This document shows, one piece after another, positions 36,144 to 44,725 of a DNA stretch of 47,353 nucleotides. Under the pieces are notes generated by a model, which saw nothing but the letters and a program-made list of their open reading frames with translations, searched no databases and had not been told where the DNA came from. The stretch spans positions 1 through 47,353 of the forward strand of contig BLLV01000002.1 in assembly GCA_011959205.1 (NCBI GenBank), written 5' to 3'. The translations under genes were made by a program, and so were the position numbers. The first letter of the stretch is position 1; every line of letters begins with the position of its first letter. The stretch comes from Bacteroidaceae bacterium (GTDB lineage: Bacteria > Bacteroidota > Bacteroidia > Bacteroidales > Bacteroidaceae).

Positions 36144-36179
36144 AAAAAAAATCCCAATCTATAACAATATAGATTGGGA
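36144..36179 (-). terminator. Terminator of the outer-membrane barrel gene
   Basis: A perfect 12-bp stem (TCCCAATCTATA at 36152-36163 with 36168-36179) with a 4-base loop is followed on the minus strand by a run of eight T (36144-36151). Confidence 0.85.
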
Positions 36180-36201
36180 AAAGATTAAGATATAACTTCA
36201 T

Positions 36202-39099
36202 TTAGAAAGGACGCATACGGTCTCCTCCGGGACCGGGGCCGAAACCAGGGCCACCAAAGCCTCTTCTATTATTCATCATTTTATCACGGGCGGCTTTGCT
36301 TCCGAAAATATTCAGACGATAAATAAAATGTACCATACAGTAACTATTCACCCCATTATATTGATAGACTGAACGTCCGCTCGATGTCAATGAACGAGTG
36401 ATATTACTTTGTTTTCCCAGTATATCATACATCTCAAAACTTACGGTAGCTGCTCCCCTCAACAGCGATTGAGCTATCTGAGCATTCCAGATCAATTCAT
36501 TATTATTCAATTCCACATCCGAATATCCCCGACGGCTCTGATTGGCAATGTTGGTAGAAAAACTCATTCCCCAAGGAGCTGTTAAGGTCGTACTGGCTCC
36601 GTAAGAGAAAGTATAAGGCTCCTGATTATTCACACGTTGCAATTTATCCCTTTCCACCGAATAAGAGAAACTTCCGTTTAATCCAAATTCAATCCAGTCA
36701 TTACGGTAAGCAGCGTTCAGTCGCTCACTCACGCTAAACTCCGTTGTCGTATTTTTTCTTTCCACCTTGGTAGAATCTGTCAAATAGCCGACATTATTGG
36801 TATACCGGAGCGTTGTAAATGTATTAATAGTATACTTTTTATTCTTCAATGCCGTATTATAACCAAACATACCGAATGCATTCCAATTTCCATTGATGTT
36901 TTTGGGCATAACAGTCCAAGCACCGGTCATTTCATCATACGAGCGGCTGTTGCTTATACTATTCTGAGTCAATTGTCCATTGATATGGGCTATAATACCT
37001 CGTTGCTTTTCAGCATTATAAGTATTATAGAATACACGCAAATTGTGAGCAAAGGAAGGATCCAAACCAGGATTTCCCATACGAATATTCAACGGATTAG
37101 AATTATCCGTGACAGGCAACAGATTCTCCATACTGGGCTGACTGCTACGTCCCCGATAAGTCAGGCGCAACTGACTGACTTTGGAGAACCGAAAACGAAA
37201 ATCCATATTCGGAGCAAAATTAAATACATTCCGAGTTGTGTCAGTAGCAAAATCGCCCTTTTTATAAGAAAGAACCGTATGCTGGGGTTGAAACGACATA
37301 CCGGCAGACAGACTCCACTTTTCACGAATAAAGCGTAAAGACACCATCATATCATGGTTAAAATATTTATACTGAGCATATTTACTTTGTTCTTCATCTT
37401 TATCTTCTTCAAAATTTACGGGCAGCGGATTATTGTAAACCCATCCATAAGGCATATTATAAGTAGATTTATCACTCTCATTATATTGATACTTGAACTG
37501 ATAACTGAATTGCAAAAACACAGCACGCGCCAATGGTTCGCTATAAGTCAATTGTGCTGCATAATTATAGTTGTCGGTAGGAGTGGTAATATACCTGCGA
37601 ATAGAATCTGTCCGAAATAAAAGTCCTTCTTGATAATATCTGGTTTCCGAATTCATGTATTGGTCATTATCATTATTCCCAAACCCAAAACTACCTCTGA
37701 AAGTTATATTCCGCCCCTTGTTGTTCAATTTACGGTTTATCTGTAAAGATGCATTTCCTGACAATGAATTCCCCTCAACTAACGACCAGCTTTTGGAAGA
37801 ATTGACCCGGATTTTATCTAATTCCTCACTACTATTGCCTTCATTATCCCCAAAATTCAAATAATCATTGGGGTTCGTCACTATTTGATAAGGATCACCA
37901 TTAAAAGTTCCAGATACATCCATACTACGATTTTCGGTATCCCCCCACGAGAAGTTCGGACGGAAAATAATATTTGTCATACTGTCCGGTTTCCATTCCA
38001 AGCGAAAATCGGCATTGAAACTCTTTGCTTTATTCCGCTTTTGTGCATTCGAATTTTGAAACGAACTTCCATTTGTCAAGAAATTCTCATTCTGCCCAAT
38101 ACTGCTCTCATCAGCATCTCTATAATTATAACGCATACTACCTCCCAATTCCAGCTTCTCTGTTTCGGTAGCAAAATTAGCACCCAACATTTTAGTTGCA
38201 TTCAAACCATTGTTACGTCTCCAACGCGGACCACCTCCGCCACCAGAAAAGCCTTGGTCGTTTACATTATTAGCCGAGCCGATTATTGAAAATTGAGTTT
38301 TATCATAAAACCGGTTAATCATAGCTCTTCCCATATAACGATCTTTCGTTCCGGCTCCCAGATCCACATTTCCAAACCATCCCTGATTCATACCTTTCTT
38401 TACAGTCAGGTCAAGTACTGTTTCTTCTTCACCGTCATCGATTCCCGTAATACGTGACAAATCGGATTTCTTATCGTATGTTTTGAGTTTTTCTACCATA
38501 TCTACCGGCAAATTTTTTAAACCGGTCTTCACATCACCACCAAAAAACTCTTTTCCATCTACCATGATTTTCTTGATTTCCTTGCCATTCACCTTTACAT
38601 TCCCGTCTTCATCTATTTCCGCTCCCGGAAGTTTCTTTACCAGTTCCTCCAGCATCGCACCTTCTGGAGTACGATAAGCAGAAGCATTATAGCCTATAGT
38701 ATCTTCGGAAACCGTTACCTGTGGAGCCTCAGCTACAATAACAGCCTCGCCTAACATGATAGCATCGGTAGGCAAAGCAACTGTTCCAACATTGACACTC
38801 GGCTTATTGGCAGTCAGCTGCAAAGGCTTTTCCTGAGTAAGATAACCAACAAATGAAATCTTGAGAACATATTTGCCCGGGCGGGCAGCAATAGAGAATA
38901 CACCGTTATTATTGGTTACATTTCCTACCACCATAGTACTGTCGGGCAGAGAAAGCAGCTGTACAGTAGCTTGTCCAATCGGGCTTTTATCATCACCATC
39001 AATTACTGTTCCCATCACGGTTATGCGCTTGCCATTTTGCGCCCAAGAAAGAGTTGCACAGGTACATACCAATAACAACAATAACACTAACTTCTTCAT
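36202..39099 (-). CDS. Outer-membrane beta-barrel protein with carboxypeptidase-like regulatory domain (TonB-receptor type)
   Basis: 965 residues. The signal peptide MKKLVLLLLLVCTCATLSWAQ is followed by a CarboxypepD_reg-like domain (about 27-110, TVIDGDDKSPIGQATVQLL and GKYVLKISFVGY) and a plug-like domain (about 115-230, MLEELVKKLPGAEIDEDGNVKVNG, VDGKEFFGGD). A large barrel with many aromatic strands fills the rest. The layout fits the 'outer membrane beta-barrel family' rather than SusC, and there is no SusD partner. A Gly/Pro-rich tail (RRGFGGPGFGPGPGG) ends the protein; a terminal aromatic residue (F) suits BAM insertion. Its substrate is unknown. It is followed by a strong terminator. 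Confidence 0.9.
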   Translation of the reverse strand: MKKLVLLLLLVCTCATLSWAQNGKRITVMGTVIDGDDKSPIGQATVQLLSLPDSTMVVGNVTNNNGVFSIAARPGKYVLKISFVGYLTQEKPLQLTANKPSVNVGTVALPTDAIMLGEAVIVAEAPQVTVSEDTIGYNASAYRTPEGAMLEELVKKLPGAEIDEDGNVKVNGKEIKKIMVDGKEFFGGDVKTGLKNLPVDMVEKLKTYDKKSDLSRITGIDDGEEETVLDLTVKKGMNQGWFGNVDLGAGTKDRYMGRAMINRFYDKTQFSIIGSANNVNDQGFSGGGGGPRWRRNNGLNATKMLGANFATETEKLELGGSMRYNYRDADESSIGQNENFLTNGSSFQNSNAQKRNKAKSFNADFRLEWKPDSMTNIIFRPNFSWGDTENRSMDVSGTFNGDPYQIVTNPNDYLNFGDNEGNSSEELDKIRVNSSKSWSLVEGNSLSGNASLQINRKLNNKGRNITFRGSFGFGNNDNDQYMNSETRYYQEGLLFRTDSIRRYITTPTDNYNYAAQLTYSEPLARAVFLQFSYQFKYQYNESDKSTYNMPYGWVYNNPLPVNFEEDKDEEQSKYAQYKYFNHDMMVSLRFIREKWSLSAGMSFQPQHTVLSYKKGDFATDTTRNVFNFAPNMDFRFRFSKVSQLRLTYRGRSSQPSMENLLPVTDNSNPLNIRMGNPGLDPSFAHNLRVFYNTYNAEKQRGIIAHINGQLTQNSISNSRSYDEMTGAWTVMPKNINGNWNAFGMFGYNTALKNKKYTINTFTTLRYTNNVGYLTDSTKVERKNTTTEFSVSERLNAAYRNDWIEFGLNGSFSYSVERDKLQRVNNQEPYTFSYGASTTLTAPWGMSFSTNIANQSRRGYSDVELNNNELIWNAQIAQSLLRGAATVSFEMYDILGKQSNITRSLTSSGRSVYQYNGVNSYCMVHFIYRLNIFGSKAARDKMMNNRRGFGGPGFGPGPGGDRMRPF

Positions 39100-39141
39100 T
39101 TTTTCTTTTTTTCCTTAAATATTTTAATGCCTAATGCCCTT

Positions 39142-39157
39142 TGGACACTCTTGTCCA
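39142..39157. promoter_or_regulatory. 16-bp dyad upstream of the barrel gene
   Basis: TGGACA-CTCT-TGTCCA is a perfect dyad about 43 bases before the start codon. It could be an operator or a small terminator of the preceding gene. No clear -7 box accompanies it. Confidence 0.4.
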
Positions 39158-39183
39158 CAAAAGGTTTAACGGAAAAAATGTAT

Positions 39184-39588
39184 TTATTTCTTAAACAATC
39201 GGTCAACCCGGCTTTTTTGTACGCCAAATTCCAGACAAATAACATTAAAAGCCATATAAACTATAGCAATGGAATTATCCGCTTCTTCCAGATTCCCATT
39301 GTACACTCCTCTGACCAACATTACAATATAATAAATACCCAGCAGATAAATAGCATAGCAAATAGCCTTGACGCGTATTCGGGAAATTTTCTCATTCTCA
39401 TCCTTCACTTTTGCCAAGAAGATCATAAACAGAGAAAACCAGATAAGTAACTTGATAGAAGCCTTTGCAAACAACAGGTTACTATCATTGATCATGCCAA
39501 ACATAAACATGAGCAACGGTGCAAAAACGGACAATAACAGAACAACATATCCCATCGTCCTACAATAAACCGGTAAAATTCCTTTCAT
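39184..39588 (-). CDS. Small membrane protein of unknown function
   Basis: 134 residues from the ATG at 39588 (MKGILPVYCR). A longer frame to 39630 exists, but the -7 box at 39608-39615 would lie inside it. Four hydrophobic segments are visible (about 12-34, 40-60, 74-94, 104-124), linked by charged loops. I do not recognise the family. It lies between aroB (divergent) and the barrel protein (same strand, 84 bases downstream). Confidence 0.7.
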   Translation of the reverse strand: MKGILPVYCRTMGYVVLLLSVFAPLLMFMFGMINDSNLLFAKASIKLLIWFSLFMIFLAKVKDENEKISRIRVKAICYAIYLLGIYYIVMLVRGVYNGNLEEADNSIAIVYMAFNVICLEFGVQKSRVDRLFKK

Positions 39589-39607
39589 TATTTTATATTT
39601 TAACGTG

Positions 39608-39615
39608 CAAAAGTA
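39608..39615 (-). promoter_or_regulatory. -7 box of the small membrane protein gene
   Basis: TACTTTTG on the minus strand, about 20 bases before the ATG at 39588. It decides the start of that gene. Confidence 0.5.
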
Positions 39616-39658
39616 ATTATTTGTAAACAATGAACGGCCATCTTTTTGCTTTTTTACC

Positions 39659-39666
39659 TAAATTTG
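39659..39666 (+). promoter_or_regulatory. -7 box of aroB
   Basis: TAAATTTG fits TAnnTTTG and lies 19 bases before the aroB start, implying a very short leader. Confidence 0.5.
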
Positions 39667-39685
39667 CAGGCAAATAATAGAAAAT

Positions 39686-40747
39686 ATGAGCAAACAAGAA
39701 GTTATCATCTGCCATAACTTAGAAGAAAATCTCAATAAGGCAATAACCCAATGTCCGCATGACAAACTGTTTGTCTTGGTTGATGAACATACATGTGAAC
39801 TTTGCATTCCTGTTTTATCAGGATTTGATTGTATTAAAAATGCCCATTTTATTTGTATAGGAGCCGAAGATGTGCACAAGAATTTGGAAACATTGGCAAA
39901 TGTATGGAAAGAGTTGGGAGACAAAGACGCAAGCCGCCATTCACTACTCATCAATTTAGGTGGAGGAATGGTTACAGATTTAGGAGGATTCGCTGCATCA
40001 ACTTTCAAACGAGGGATCAAATATATCAATATCCCTACCACCCTGCTGGCTATGGTTGACGCATCCGTAGGAGGCAAGACCGGAATCAATTTCAACGGAT
40101 TAAAGAATGAAATCGGAGTCTTCTCTCCTGCCGAAAGCGTATTGATTGACGCCGATTTTCTAAAATCATTGGATCTCCGTAACCTCTTGTCCGGATACGC
40201 TGAAATGTTGAAACATGGCCTCATCAGCACCCATGATCATTGGGCGGAATTGTTGAGATTTGACTTCAATAACATAGATTATAAGGTCTTACAGACTTTA
40301 GTCGGGAAATCAGTACAGATTAAAGAAAATATAGTAGAACAAGATCCTTTTGAAAAAGGCATCCGCAAAGCTTTAAATTTGGGACATACCGTAGGGCATG
40401 CTTTTGAAAGCCTGGCACTGGAGACACATCACCCTATATTACATGGTTACGCTGTGGCATGGGGAATAGTTTGTGAACTTTATTTCTCTCACATCAAAAC
40501 AGGTTTTCCCAAAGACAAGTTACGTCAGACCATCCTGTTCATCAAAGAACATTATGGAGTTATGCCTTTTGATTGCAAACAATATGAACGCCTCTATGAA
40601 TTCATGAAACATGATAAGAAGAACTCAGCAGGCATCATTAATTTCACCCTATTAACCGAAATAGGAAATATACAGATTAACCAATCGGCAAGTAAATACG
40701 AAATCTTTGAAATGCTGGATTTCTATCGTGAATCCATGGGTTGTTGA
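39686..40747 (+). CDS. aroB: 3-dehydroquinate synthase
   Basis: 353 residues. Second step of the shikimate pathway, converting DAHP to 3-dehydroquinate with NAD and a divalent metal. Motifs: INLGGGMVTDLGGFAASTFKRG (about 90-111), NIPTTLLAMVDASVGGKTGIN (about 116-136), and the zinc-ligand segments SGYAEMLKHG and LNLGHTVGHAFE, where both His and Glu ligands are present. aroA, a later enzyme of the same pathway, is 2.5 kb away on the other strand, so the two are not an operon. A perfect hairpin follows the stop. Confidence 0.96.
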   Translation: MSKQEVIICHNLEENLNKAITQCPHDKLFVLVDEHTCELCIPVLSGFDCIKNAHFICIGAEDVHKNLETLANVWKELGDKDASRHSLLINLGGGMVTDLGGFAASTFKRGIKYINIPTTLLAMVDASVGGKTGINFNGLKNEIGVFSPAESVLIDADFLKSLDLRNLLSGYAEMLKHGLISTHDHWAELLRFDFNNIDYKVLQTLVGKSVQIKENIVEQDPFEKGIRKALNLGHTVGHAFESLALETHHPILHGYAVAWGIVCELYFSHIKTGFPKDKLRQTILFIKEHYGVMPFDCKQYERLYEFMKHDKKNSAGIINFTLLTEIGNIQINQSASKYEIFEMLDFYRESMGC

Positions 40748-40759
40748 CCCCCCTTTAAA

Positions 40760-40792
40760 CAGATGGAAAGATTGTACGAATCTTTCCATCTG
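40760..40792 (+). terminator. Perfect hairpin after aroB
   Basis: A 14-bp stem CAGATGGAAAGATT (40760-40773) with 40779-40792 and a 5-base loop, 13 bases after the stop. No T-run follows (CCCAATAT), so termination efficiency is uncertain. Confidence 0.6.
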
Positions 40793-41056
40793 CCCAATAT
40801 AATGGAACATCAAACTTCATATTTCTTCCACATACCTGTCTAAAATCGGATTCTTCTAAGAGCTGAATTATAGATTATCCATTACCGAACGGTAACAACT
40901 AGATCCAAGTTAAGTTACTATCCCACACTAATTTAAGTCTTTTTTTAAAGATATACCCATAGATATTCCTCCGAATATAGGGAATCGACTTATTAAGTCT
41001 TATCCATATTTTGCATTAAAAAAATGCACTTTCAATGTAAAAAAGCACAGAAAATA
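40793..41056. other. Non-coding gap between aroB and tRNA-Pro
   Basis: No gene is supported. It is AT-rich and holds two small dyads: TTACCG-AA-CGGTAA near 40882-40895, and TGCATT-AAAAA-AATGCA near 41014-41030. The sequence may include leader DNA of the tRNA promoter, but nothing else is recognised. Confidence 0.5.
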
Positions 41057-41087
41057 TTTGCATATACAAAAAAAAGGCGTACCTTTG
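41057..41087 (+). promoter_or_regulatory. Promoter of tRNA-Pro
   Basis: TTTG (41057-41060), 19 bp, then TACCTTTG (41080-41087), 11 bases before the tRNA 5' end. Confidence 0.8.
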
Positions 41088-41098
41088 CACTCGCAATT

Positions 41099-41173
41099 CG
41101 GGGTGTAGCTCAGCCCGGTTAGAGTACGCGTCTGGGGGGCGTGTGGTCGCTGGTTCGAATCCAGTCACCCCGA
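41099..41173 (+). tRNA. tRNA-Pro (anticodon GGG)
   Basis: 75 bases: acceptor CGGGGTG/CACCCCG, D stem GCTC/GAGT, anticodon stem CGCGT/GCGTG, loop CTGGGGG (anticodon GGG, reading CCC), variable loop TGGTC, T arm GCTGG-TTCGAAT-CCAGT, discriminator A. CCA is not encoded. The anticodon stem uses two G-U pairs. Confidence 0.93.
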
Positions 41174-41178
41174 CTGGT

Positions 41179-41224
41179 AAAAAGCATTGATAATCTGATA
41201 ATTGTCAATGCTTTTTTCTTTTTA
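41179..41224 (+). terminator. Terminator of tRNA-Pro
   Basis: The stem AAAAGCATTGA (41180-41190) pairs with TCAATGCTTTT (41205-41215) and runs into a T-rich tail. Confidence 0.8.
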
Positions 41225-41285
41225 AGAGGCTCCCGTAACTATGGCGGGGCAGCGAAAATATTCACAGGCCCTGTTCATAATGTGT

Positions 41286-41507
41286 TTATATAGCACCTTG
41301 TACGTTCAAAAAGAAATAAATTCCGGTAGCTATCATCAAAAGTCCTAATATAGCATAGAAAAGCCGTGCACGCCGGCGTCCTACATTACTAACTATGAAC
41401 TGTGTGTTGCGTGCGGTAAAGAACCACTCCCAATTAAATAAGGCTGCCAGAATGGACAGTAGTCCTACCCATACGAATATGGCTTGGATCAGATAATGCA
41501 TTCCCAT
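41286..41507 (-). CDS. Imm17-like small membrane protein
   Basis: 73 residues; a start two codons later (MHYLIQ) is possible. Two membrane helices (about 6-24 and 48-68) flank a loop with NWEWFFTARNTQFIVSNVGRRRARLFYAILG. The WEWFF and GRRxARLFY pattern matches what is annotated as immunity-17 family in Bacteroidetes. No toxin gene is nearby, and it sits behind tsaE in a housekeeping run, so an immunity role is doubtful. Confidence 0.65.
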   Translation of the reverse strand: MGMHYLIQAIFVWVGLLSILAALFNWEWFFTARNTQFIVSNVGRRRARLFYAILGLLMIATGIYFFLNVQGAI

Positions 41508-41570
41508 GATTTGACGAATTTGACTGTAGAAGCAGTATTACCTGTCTCTACAGTAAATATTTTCTTTTAT

Positions 41571-41993
41571 TCATTCAAAGCGGATAACGCGACTTCCATC
41601 TTCAGCTTCTTCAATCCCAACTTTTATAGCGTTTCCCGGCAAGAGTTCTTCTACCAATTCCGGCCATTCGATGAAGCAGAGAGCACCGCTATAAAAATAA
41701 TCCTCATATCCCATATCATAGACTTCGTCCAGTTTCTTGACACGATAAAAATCAAAATGGTAAATAAGTTCACCGGTTTCATCCGAACGGTATTCATTGA
41801 CAATAGCAAAAGTTGGCGAGTTGATGACATCTGTCACCCCCAGTTCTTCGCATACAGCTTTGATAAATGTTGTTTTACCGGCTCCCATCTTTCCGTAGAA
41901 AGCGAAAACGGTATTATCATCCATGGCCGCGATGAACTGTTTGGCAGCTTCGTGGATAGAGTCTAAAGAGTTGATTTTAATTTCCATATCCAT
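41571..41993 (-). CDS. tsaE: tRNA threonylcarbamoyladenosine biosynthesis ATPase TsaE
   Basis: 140 residues; a start two codons in (MEIKIN) is possible. Walker A is [19 protein letters not shown] (about 36-54). The family block [10 protein letters not shown] follows, then [22 protein letters not shown] and [13 protein letters not shown]. TsaE drives the TsaB-TsaD complex that makes t6A at position 37 of ANN-decoding tRNAs. Its start overlaps the ABC permease stop by 17 bases, suggesting coupled translation. Confidence 0.95.
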   Translation of the reverse strand: MDMEIKINSLDSIHEAAKQFIAAMDDNTVFAFYGKMGAGKTTFIKAVCEELGVTDVINSPTFAIVNEYRSDETGELIYHFDFYRVKKLDEVYDMGYEDYFYSGALCFIEWPELVEELLPGNAIKVGIEEAEDGSRVIRFE

Positions 41994-42828
41994 TGATTCG
42001 ATTGAGTTTCTTTTGTCTGCAAAGGTACACGCTTTTCCCCATTTTGCAAAAAGTATAGATGAGGATTGAAAAAAAGATTATCGCTGCACCCGAAGGAACT
42101 TGTAATTTATAAGAAATGAGCAGTCCACCTAAACAACCTGCATAAGCTATAATGATAGACCACCAAATAATTTTCTTGAAACTGTGGGTAAACAAGTTGG
42201 CAGTCATTTGTGGCAAGGTCAGCAGGGAAATGGCAAGTACTATGCCTACCATGCGGAGACATGATACGATGGTCAATGCAATGAACATCATCAGAATATA
42301 TTCAAATAAAGCTACCGGTATACGTTGGGAACAGGCGAATTCCCGGTCGAAAGCGATGCAAATGATAGGATTCAGAAATAAAGTGAAAAATAAGATCAAG
42401 AGTATGGAAAGAATAGCAAGTAACGAAATATCTGCCGGCGTGATAGTCAGGATATTGCCGAATAGAAAGGCAGATAAATCGGGGGTGAATCCCGGAGCCA
42501 GGAAGCTGAAGATGATACCTACTGCCATACCGAAAGTCCAAAACACAGCGATGGCGGAGTCTTCGCGCATGTCCTTTCGTTTGCTTAACCATTCTACCCC
42601 AAAAGCAGAGAGTACGGAAAAGATGGCGGCAGAGAACAAAGGAGAGATGCCTGCATATAATCCTAGTCCGATGCCTCCGAAAGAAGCATGGGTAATTCCC
42701 CCACTGATGAACACCAAACGACGTGTCACAATGTATGTGCCGATAATGCCGCAGGCAATGCTGGCAAACAAACTTCCCAGCAAAGCATGCCGGAAGAAAG
42801 TATAATGCAAAAGTTCTACTATATCCAT
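41977..42828 (-). CDS. Metal ABC transporter permease (ZnuB/MntB type)
   Basis: 283 residues with about eight membrane helices, ABC-3 family. Signatures: [43 protein letters not shown] at the N-terminal end, [26 protein letters not shown], and [13 protein letters not shown], close to the coupling region. It should move zinc, manganese or iron with an ATPase and a binding protein, but neither is in this window. The neighbour upstream is a small Cys-rich-motif protein. Confidence 0.88.
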   Translation of the reverse strand: MDIVELLHYTFFRHALLGSLFASIACGIIGTYIVTRRLVFISGGITHASFGGIGLGLYAGISPLFSAAIFSVLSAFGVEWLSKRKDMREDSAIAVFWTFGMAVGIIFSFLAPGFTPDLSAFLFGNILTITPADISLLAILSILLILFFTLFLNPIICIAFDREFACSQRIPVALFEYILMMFIALTIVSCLRMVGIVLAISLLTLPQMTANLFTHSFKKIIWWSIIIAYAGCLGGLLISYKLQVPSGAAIIFFSILIYTFCKMGKSVYLCRQKKLNRINGYGN

Positions 42829-42877
42829 ATTCTTTTTTCAGCGGTTGTTATTCGAATGGAGGCTTTACTGACGCAGG

Positions 42878-43297
42878 TTATTTGAACCTTCGTTCACCTA
42901 CAATCAGGAAAAGCTCGTCTTTCAATTCATCCGGCAGTTCTACTCCACGCAATTGCAGGCTACGGCTCCATCCGGCTACCTCATCTTCTTTACAAGTGTA
43001 CATGATTTCCCGAAATTCTTCCACTTCTTCTTCGCTATAGCCATTTGAGGAACGGCCGCGAAAGCGATCCAGTTCCTCATCGTCATAATATTCTATTCTT
43101 TTGCTCACAGCGGCAAGCAAGCTCTCTTTTTCACAAATTTGATGTTGTCCGCAACATTCGGCGTCTGCTTCCACTATTTCAGGAGCAGCTTTCAATTCTC
43201 CGCTTTCTATCTTTTTTTGTATCTGGCGGTTGTGTAAAACTCCCACTGCCATGGCGATACCTGCCAAAATAATCAAACCAACAATAAGTATGAGCAT
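42878..43297 (-). CDS. Membrane-anchored small protein with CC-x-x-H-x-x-C motif
   Basis: 139 residues. One N-terminal membrane helix (about 2-22) leads to a soluble acidic domain. A compact motif ECCGQHQICEK lies near residues 47-57. The C-terminal half is helical and acidic (YYDDEELDRFRGR, YSEEEVEEFREIMYT). I do not recognise the family. The Cys/His cluster could bind metal, which fits the adjacent metal permease, but this is inference. It starts four bases after aroA, in the same operon. Confidence 0.75.
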   Translation of the reverse strand: MLILIVGLIILAGIAMAVGVLHNRQIQKKIESGELKAAPEIVEADAECCGQHQICEKESLLAAVSKRIEYYDDEELDRFRGRSSNGYSEEEVEEFREIMYTCKEDEVAGWSRSLQLRGVELPDELKDELFLIVGERRFK

Positions 43298-43301
43298 AAC
43301 T

Positions 43302-44531
43302 TTATACCTCCTCTATTATAAAACCGGCTTTCTTTAAATCTTCCCAATAGTAAGGATAGGACTTCGATACGACCTGTGGATTGTTAATCCGGATTTCGGG
43401 CATCACTACACAAACCGGAGCGAACGCCATAGCCATGCGGTGGTCTTCATAAGTGTCAATGACGGCATCAGCGGTCATTTCACACCGTTCACCTTCCCAA
43501 GACAGAATGCGGCCATCTGTTTCATGAAGTATATATCCTAACTTTCCCATTTCTTTTATCAAGGCTGCCATACGATCTGTTTCTTTAATCTTCAAACTTT
43601 GCAAACCAGAGAAGCGGAAGGGAATATTCATTAACGCGCAAGTGACAACAAATGTTTGTGCCAAATCCGGTTGGTCGATGAAATCATAATCCAATCGTCC
43701 AACTATGTTATCAGTCTTTTTCAAAGTTACCGTTTTATTTCCATAAACACTTTCGATTCCTAGTGACTGGAAAATCTCAGCCACTTTGCTATCCCCTTGA
43801 TAACTTGTTTCGAATAATCCCGGTAAAATAATTTCCGCTTGGTTGGAAAGAGCGGCTATCTGATACCAATAAGAAGCTGCGCTCCAGTCACTTTCCACAT
43901 AGAAAGGGATGGATTGGTAGGGCTTCGGCTCAACTTTCAGTTGATATTCATTGAGCCATTTGGCCTTAGCTCCAAAATCGTTCATCAGTTGCAGGGTAAG
44001 GTTGATGTAAGGGCGGGATATGATTTCTCCTGTCAGTGTAAGGGTCAGCCCGTTGCTTAATATAGGGGCAATCATCAATAAAGCTGAAATATATTGGGAA
44101 CTGACATTGCCCGGCAGGCTGATGCTGTCTTTCTGCAGTTCGTGTCCGGTGATACGCAGGGGAGGATATCCGTTATTGGTTATATATTCTATTTCCGCTC
44201 CCAACTCACGCAAGGCATTGACCAGCACTTGGATGGGGCGTTGCTGCATACGTTGTGTACCAGTGATGGTCCATGTTCCCGGAGTGACGGACAAATAAGC
44301 AGTGAGAAAGCGCATGGCTGTTCCGGCTGCCATAATGTCTATGGCATTTTTGCCGTCACTTAAGGCGTGAACCATTACTTGAGTATCATCGCAGTCAGAT
44401 AGATTCTCAGGTTGAAATGTCCCATTTCCCAATGCGTTGATAATCAGTACACGGTTGCTGATACTCTTGGAAGAGGGGAGTTGGATCGTTGTATGTATTT
44501 GGGCGGGTGCCGTTACTTTTATTTGCATCAT
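43302..44531 (-). CDS. aroA: 3-phosphoshikimate 1-carboxyvinyltransferase (EPSP synthase)
   Basis: 409 residues. It joins phosphoenolpyruvate to shikimate-3-phosphate. Motifs: LPSSKSISNRVLIINAL (19-35), AGTAMRFLTAYLS (about 67-79), RMQQRPIQVLVNALRELGAEIEY, and the C-terminal FSGLQSLKIKETDRMAALIKEMGKLG and DTYEDHRMAMAFAP. The first conserved block has LPSSKS where many EPSP synthases have PGSKS; such variants are usual in Bacteroidetes. It heads the group aroA - Cys protein - permease - tsaE - Imm17-like. Confidence 0.95.
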   Translation of the reverse strand: MMQIKVTAPAQIHTTIQLPSSKSISNRVLIINALGNGTFQPENLSDCDDTQVMVHALSDGKNAIDIMAAGTAMRFLTAYLSVTPGTWTITGTQRMQQRPIQVLVNALRELGAEIEYITNNGYPPLRITGHELQKDSISLPGNVSSQYISALLMIAPILSNGLTLTLTGEIISRPYINLTLQLMNDFGAKAKWLNEYQLKVEPKPYQSIPFYVESDWSAASYWYQIAALSNQAEIILPGLFETSYQGDSKVAEIFQSLGIESVYGNKTVTLKKTDNIVGRLDYDFIDQPDLAQTFVVTCALMNIPFRFSGLQSLKIKETDRMAALIKEMGKLGYILHETDGRILSWEGERCEMTADAVIDTYEDHRMAMAFAPVCVVMPEIRINNPQVVSKSYPYYWEDLKKAGFIIEEV

Positions 44532-44559
44532 ACCTCATATAATAATGTGTATCGGATTG

Positions 44560-44567
44560 CAAAGGTA
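44560..44567 (-). promoter_or_regulatory. -7 box of the aroA operon
   Basis: TACCTTTG on the minus strand, 28 bases before the aroA start. No clear -33 is seen. Confidence 0.55.
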
Positions 44568-44694
44568 GGAATATTATCTTAATACTTGATAGGTTGGCAC
44601 TTAAAAAAAAGGAAGCCGGAGGGCATAATCTCCCATAAAGTAATTTTTCTTCAAAGTCAGGTCCTTATCAAACTAGATTTGTTTCTCTTTTTAT

Positions 44695-44702
44695 TATTTT
44701 TG
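44695..44702 (+). promoter_or_regulatory. -7 box of the ADP-ribosylglycohydrolase-fold gene
   Basis: TATTTTTG fits the consensus and lies 23 bases before the start codon. The nearest TTTG (44678-44681) is only 13 bp upstream, shorter than usual. Confidence 0.45.
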
Positions 44703-44725
44703 TAAAACGTAATTAAACACATGTC

